Below are positions 63,012 through 64,000 of a DNA stretch of 64,000 nucleotides, in pieces. The notes beneath the pieces are model-generated. The model was not told the DNA's origin and ran no database searches. It was given only the letters and a program-made list of their open reading frames with translations. The first letter of the stretch is position 1, and each line of letters opens with the position of its first letter. The translations under genes were made by a program, and so were the position numbers. The DNA lies in NCBI GenBank assembly GCA_004359425.1, contig PTEU01000001.1:587073-651072 (forward strand), written 5' to 3'. Source of the DNA: Ideonella sp. MAG2. GTDB lineage: Bacteria; Pseudomonadota; Gammaproteobacteria; Burkholderiales; Burkholderiaceae_C.

Positions 63012-63472
63012 GTCGTCCTCTTCTCGGCGGGGTCAGCCATCAGCGCCTTAGCCATTGGCAGCCCTTCCATGCCAGCCCAGACTTGAACGGGACCGGAAGC
63101 GAAGTACCCGTTGCGGGCATAAAAGGCTTCTGCCGTTCGGGTACTCTCCAAGCGAAGCGCTTCGATACCCCGAGATCGGACTTGCGACTCAATGGCGAGT
63201 AGCAAGGCCTTTCCTATGCCCTGATGGAGTGCTTCGTGCACGACATAGCAGAGAGCTAGCTCGTCAAAGACGGCAAGAGCAAACCCCACAATCGTGTTTT
63301 CTCTGACGGCTACCAATGCGACGGAATCGGCCGACCGCACCCAGACCGATGCGTTCTCGGGGCTCTTGTTTTCGAGCCACGCTGCCATAGCGACTGGATC
63401 GTTTTGATGGTCCTGAACGCAGCACTTGACGATGGATTGACGCACAGCTTCGCAAACTCCGGCGGCATGACC
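63002..63472 (-). pseudogene. GNAT acetyltransferase, 5' end cut by an IS
   Basis: About 156 residues of a GNAT fold remain, from GHAAGVCEAVRQSIV through the acetyl-CoA loop HEALHQGIGKALLLAIES to FYARNGYFASGPV. The first few codons with the start are replaced by the IS3-family element end at 63468-63472. The open frame itself continues into the IS to 63550. N-acetylation of a small substrate is the family role. Expression would need an outward IS promoter. Confidence 0.75.
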
Positions 63473-64000
63473 TTGCCCCTGTCCGACGTAGTGCATAGCC
63501 ACTCGGTTACGCGGCTTTCTTGGTCTGGCCCGCGTGCCAGTTTTCCTCAAACTTCATCGGGCTGATGTAGCCCAGCGTGGAGTGAAGTCGGCGATGGTTG
63601 TAGAACGTCAACCAGTCGATGACCTCGTCCATCGCCTCGCGCTGCGTGGCGAACCGCTTGCCGTACAGGCGTCCAACCTTCAGGCTGCCCCAAAGACTCT
63701 CGGTGGGCGCATTGTCCCAGCAGTTGCCCTTGCGACTCATCGACGAGCGCATGCCGTAGCTGCTCAGTGCCGCCTGGAACACGCTGCTGCAGTATTGGCT
63801 GCCCCTGTCCGAGTGGAAGATCAGGCCCGGCTGGGGATGGCGCCTGAACCAGGCCATGCGCAACGCATCGGTGACCAAGCTGGCCTGCATGTGCGGCTGC
63901 ATGCTCCAGCCCACCACCTGACGGCTGAATAGGTCGATCACCGCCGCCAAGTACAACCAGCCTTCGTCGGTGGCAATGTAGGTGATGTCACCGCTCCAGA
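63468..64000. mobile_element. IS3-family insertion sequence, right part (runs off the window)
   Basis: One end (tgaccttgcccctgtcc at 63468) lies inside the 5' end of the GNAT gene; the other end is beyond 64000. The first 189 bases are identical to the remnant at 23109-23297, in the same orientation. The element carries an IS3-type OrfB on the minus strand. Confidence 0.85.
63507..64000 (-). CDS. IS3-family transposase OrfB (partial, 5' end off the window)
   Basis: The visible 164 C-terminal residues contain the rve/DDE core: DIT at the first Asp region, the second Asp in IFHSDRGSQYCS, catalytic Glu in CWDNAPTESLWGSLK, and the closing motif YNHRRLHSTLGYISPMKFE. This is standard IS3-family OrfB, which makes the fusion transposase by frameshifting with OrfA. 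It ends at 63507, 39 bases before the IS end. Confidence 0.92.
   Translation of the reverse strand, partial: WSGDITYIATDEGWLYLAAVIDLFSRQVVGWSMQPHMQASLVTDALRMAWFRRHPQPGLIFHSDRGSQYCSSVFQAALSSYGMRSSMSRKGNCWDNAPTESLWGSLKVGRLYGKRFATQREAMDEVIDWLTFYNHRRLHSTLGYISPMKFEENWHAGQTKKAA

Noticed and set aside
1..64000. CRISPR arrays, rRNA genes and replication origins
   Set aside because: No regularly spaced repeats, no rRNA-like sequence and no DnaA-box clusters were found on reading through.

Overview
The window looks like a chromosomal segment of a betaproteobacterium of the order Burkholderiales, most likely Comamonadaceae-like (Hydrogenophaga, Rhodoferax or Acidovorax relatives). The grounds are high GC, many Comamonadaceae-type orphan proteins, homoprotocatechuate (hpa) genes, several AraC, LysR and MocR regulators, and a dispersed 'accgttcgggctgagc' repeat typical of the group. 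This placement is inference from gene content; no rRNA or marker gene is present.

Layout. 0-3.7 kb: the end of a 4-hydroxyphenylacetate meta-cleavage cluster (FAH-family hydrolase, then hpaH and hpaI fused by a deletion), a GreA/GreB-like factor and a membrane protein. 3.8-5.9 kb: a mobile-looking patch with a phage-type repressor and its operator, divergent tRNA genes (Arg-ACG, Glu-TTC, His-GTG and a tRNA-like element with a UAG anticodon), a frameshifted SEC-C protein and an HNH endonuclease. 6.2-14.5 kb: a possible defence region holding a winged-helix/STAND protein without its NTPase, three unknown proteins, and a large intact protein with an N-terminal PD-(D/E)XK-like nuclease, a STAND NTPase and a long helical C-terminus. 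This last gene is the best candidate for an undescribed system. 14.8-21.6 kb: an rtcB with an internal deletion, a frameshifted unknown gene, unknown membrane proteins, DUF1499, an RRM protein and a 3'-truncated SDR gene. 21.7-24.4 kb: a PAS-GGDEF-EAL gene broken by an IS3-family remnant. 24.4-33.5 kb: an intradiol dioxygenase and a complete branched-chain-type ABC uptake operon (livKHMGF) with an aldehyde dehydrogenase, an SDR and a divergent AraC regulator, probably for an aromatic or phenylpropanoid compound; a 181-bp MITE lies in the control region. 33.7-43.5 kb: NTF2-like protein, AraC, LysE, MocR, and a five-gene minus-strand operon (DUF2157, DUF4401/GDYXXLXY, DUF2314, small membrane protein, SPFH lipoprotein). 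43.8-48.3 kb: an RND efflux pump. 48.7-50.7 kb: an RNA-repair pair (RNA ligase plus HD-Pnk). 50.9-63 kb: mostly housekeeping or accessory single genes (beta-propeller protein, Ivy lysozyme inhibitor, LysR, CDF transporter, Ycf48-like lipoprotein, serine hydrolase, MobA and others). 63.0-64.0 kb: a GNAT gene cut at its 5' end by an IS3-family element that runs off the window and whose end is identical to the remnant at 23.1 kb.

A striking window-wide feature is how many genes carry clean internal or terminal deletions (hpaH/hpaI, the wHTH-STAND gene, rtcB, the SDR, GGDEF-EAL, a GFA-family gene), plus several one-base frameshifts (SEC-C, the 16.3-kb gene, a MerR remnant, the small gene at 62.9 kb). 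Either the lineage is decaying by deletion, or part of this is assembly or consensus error; the sequence alone cannot decide.
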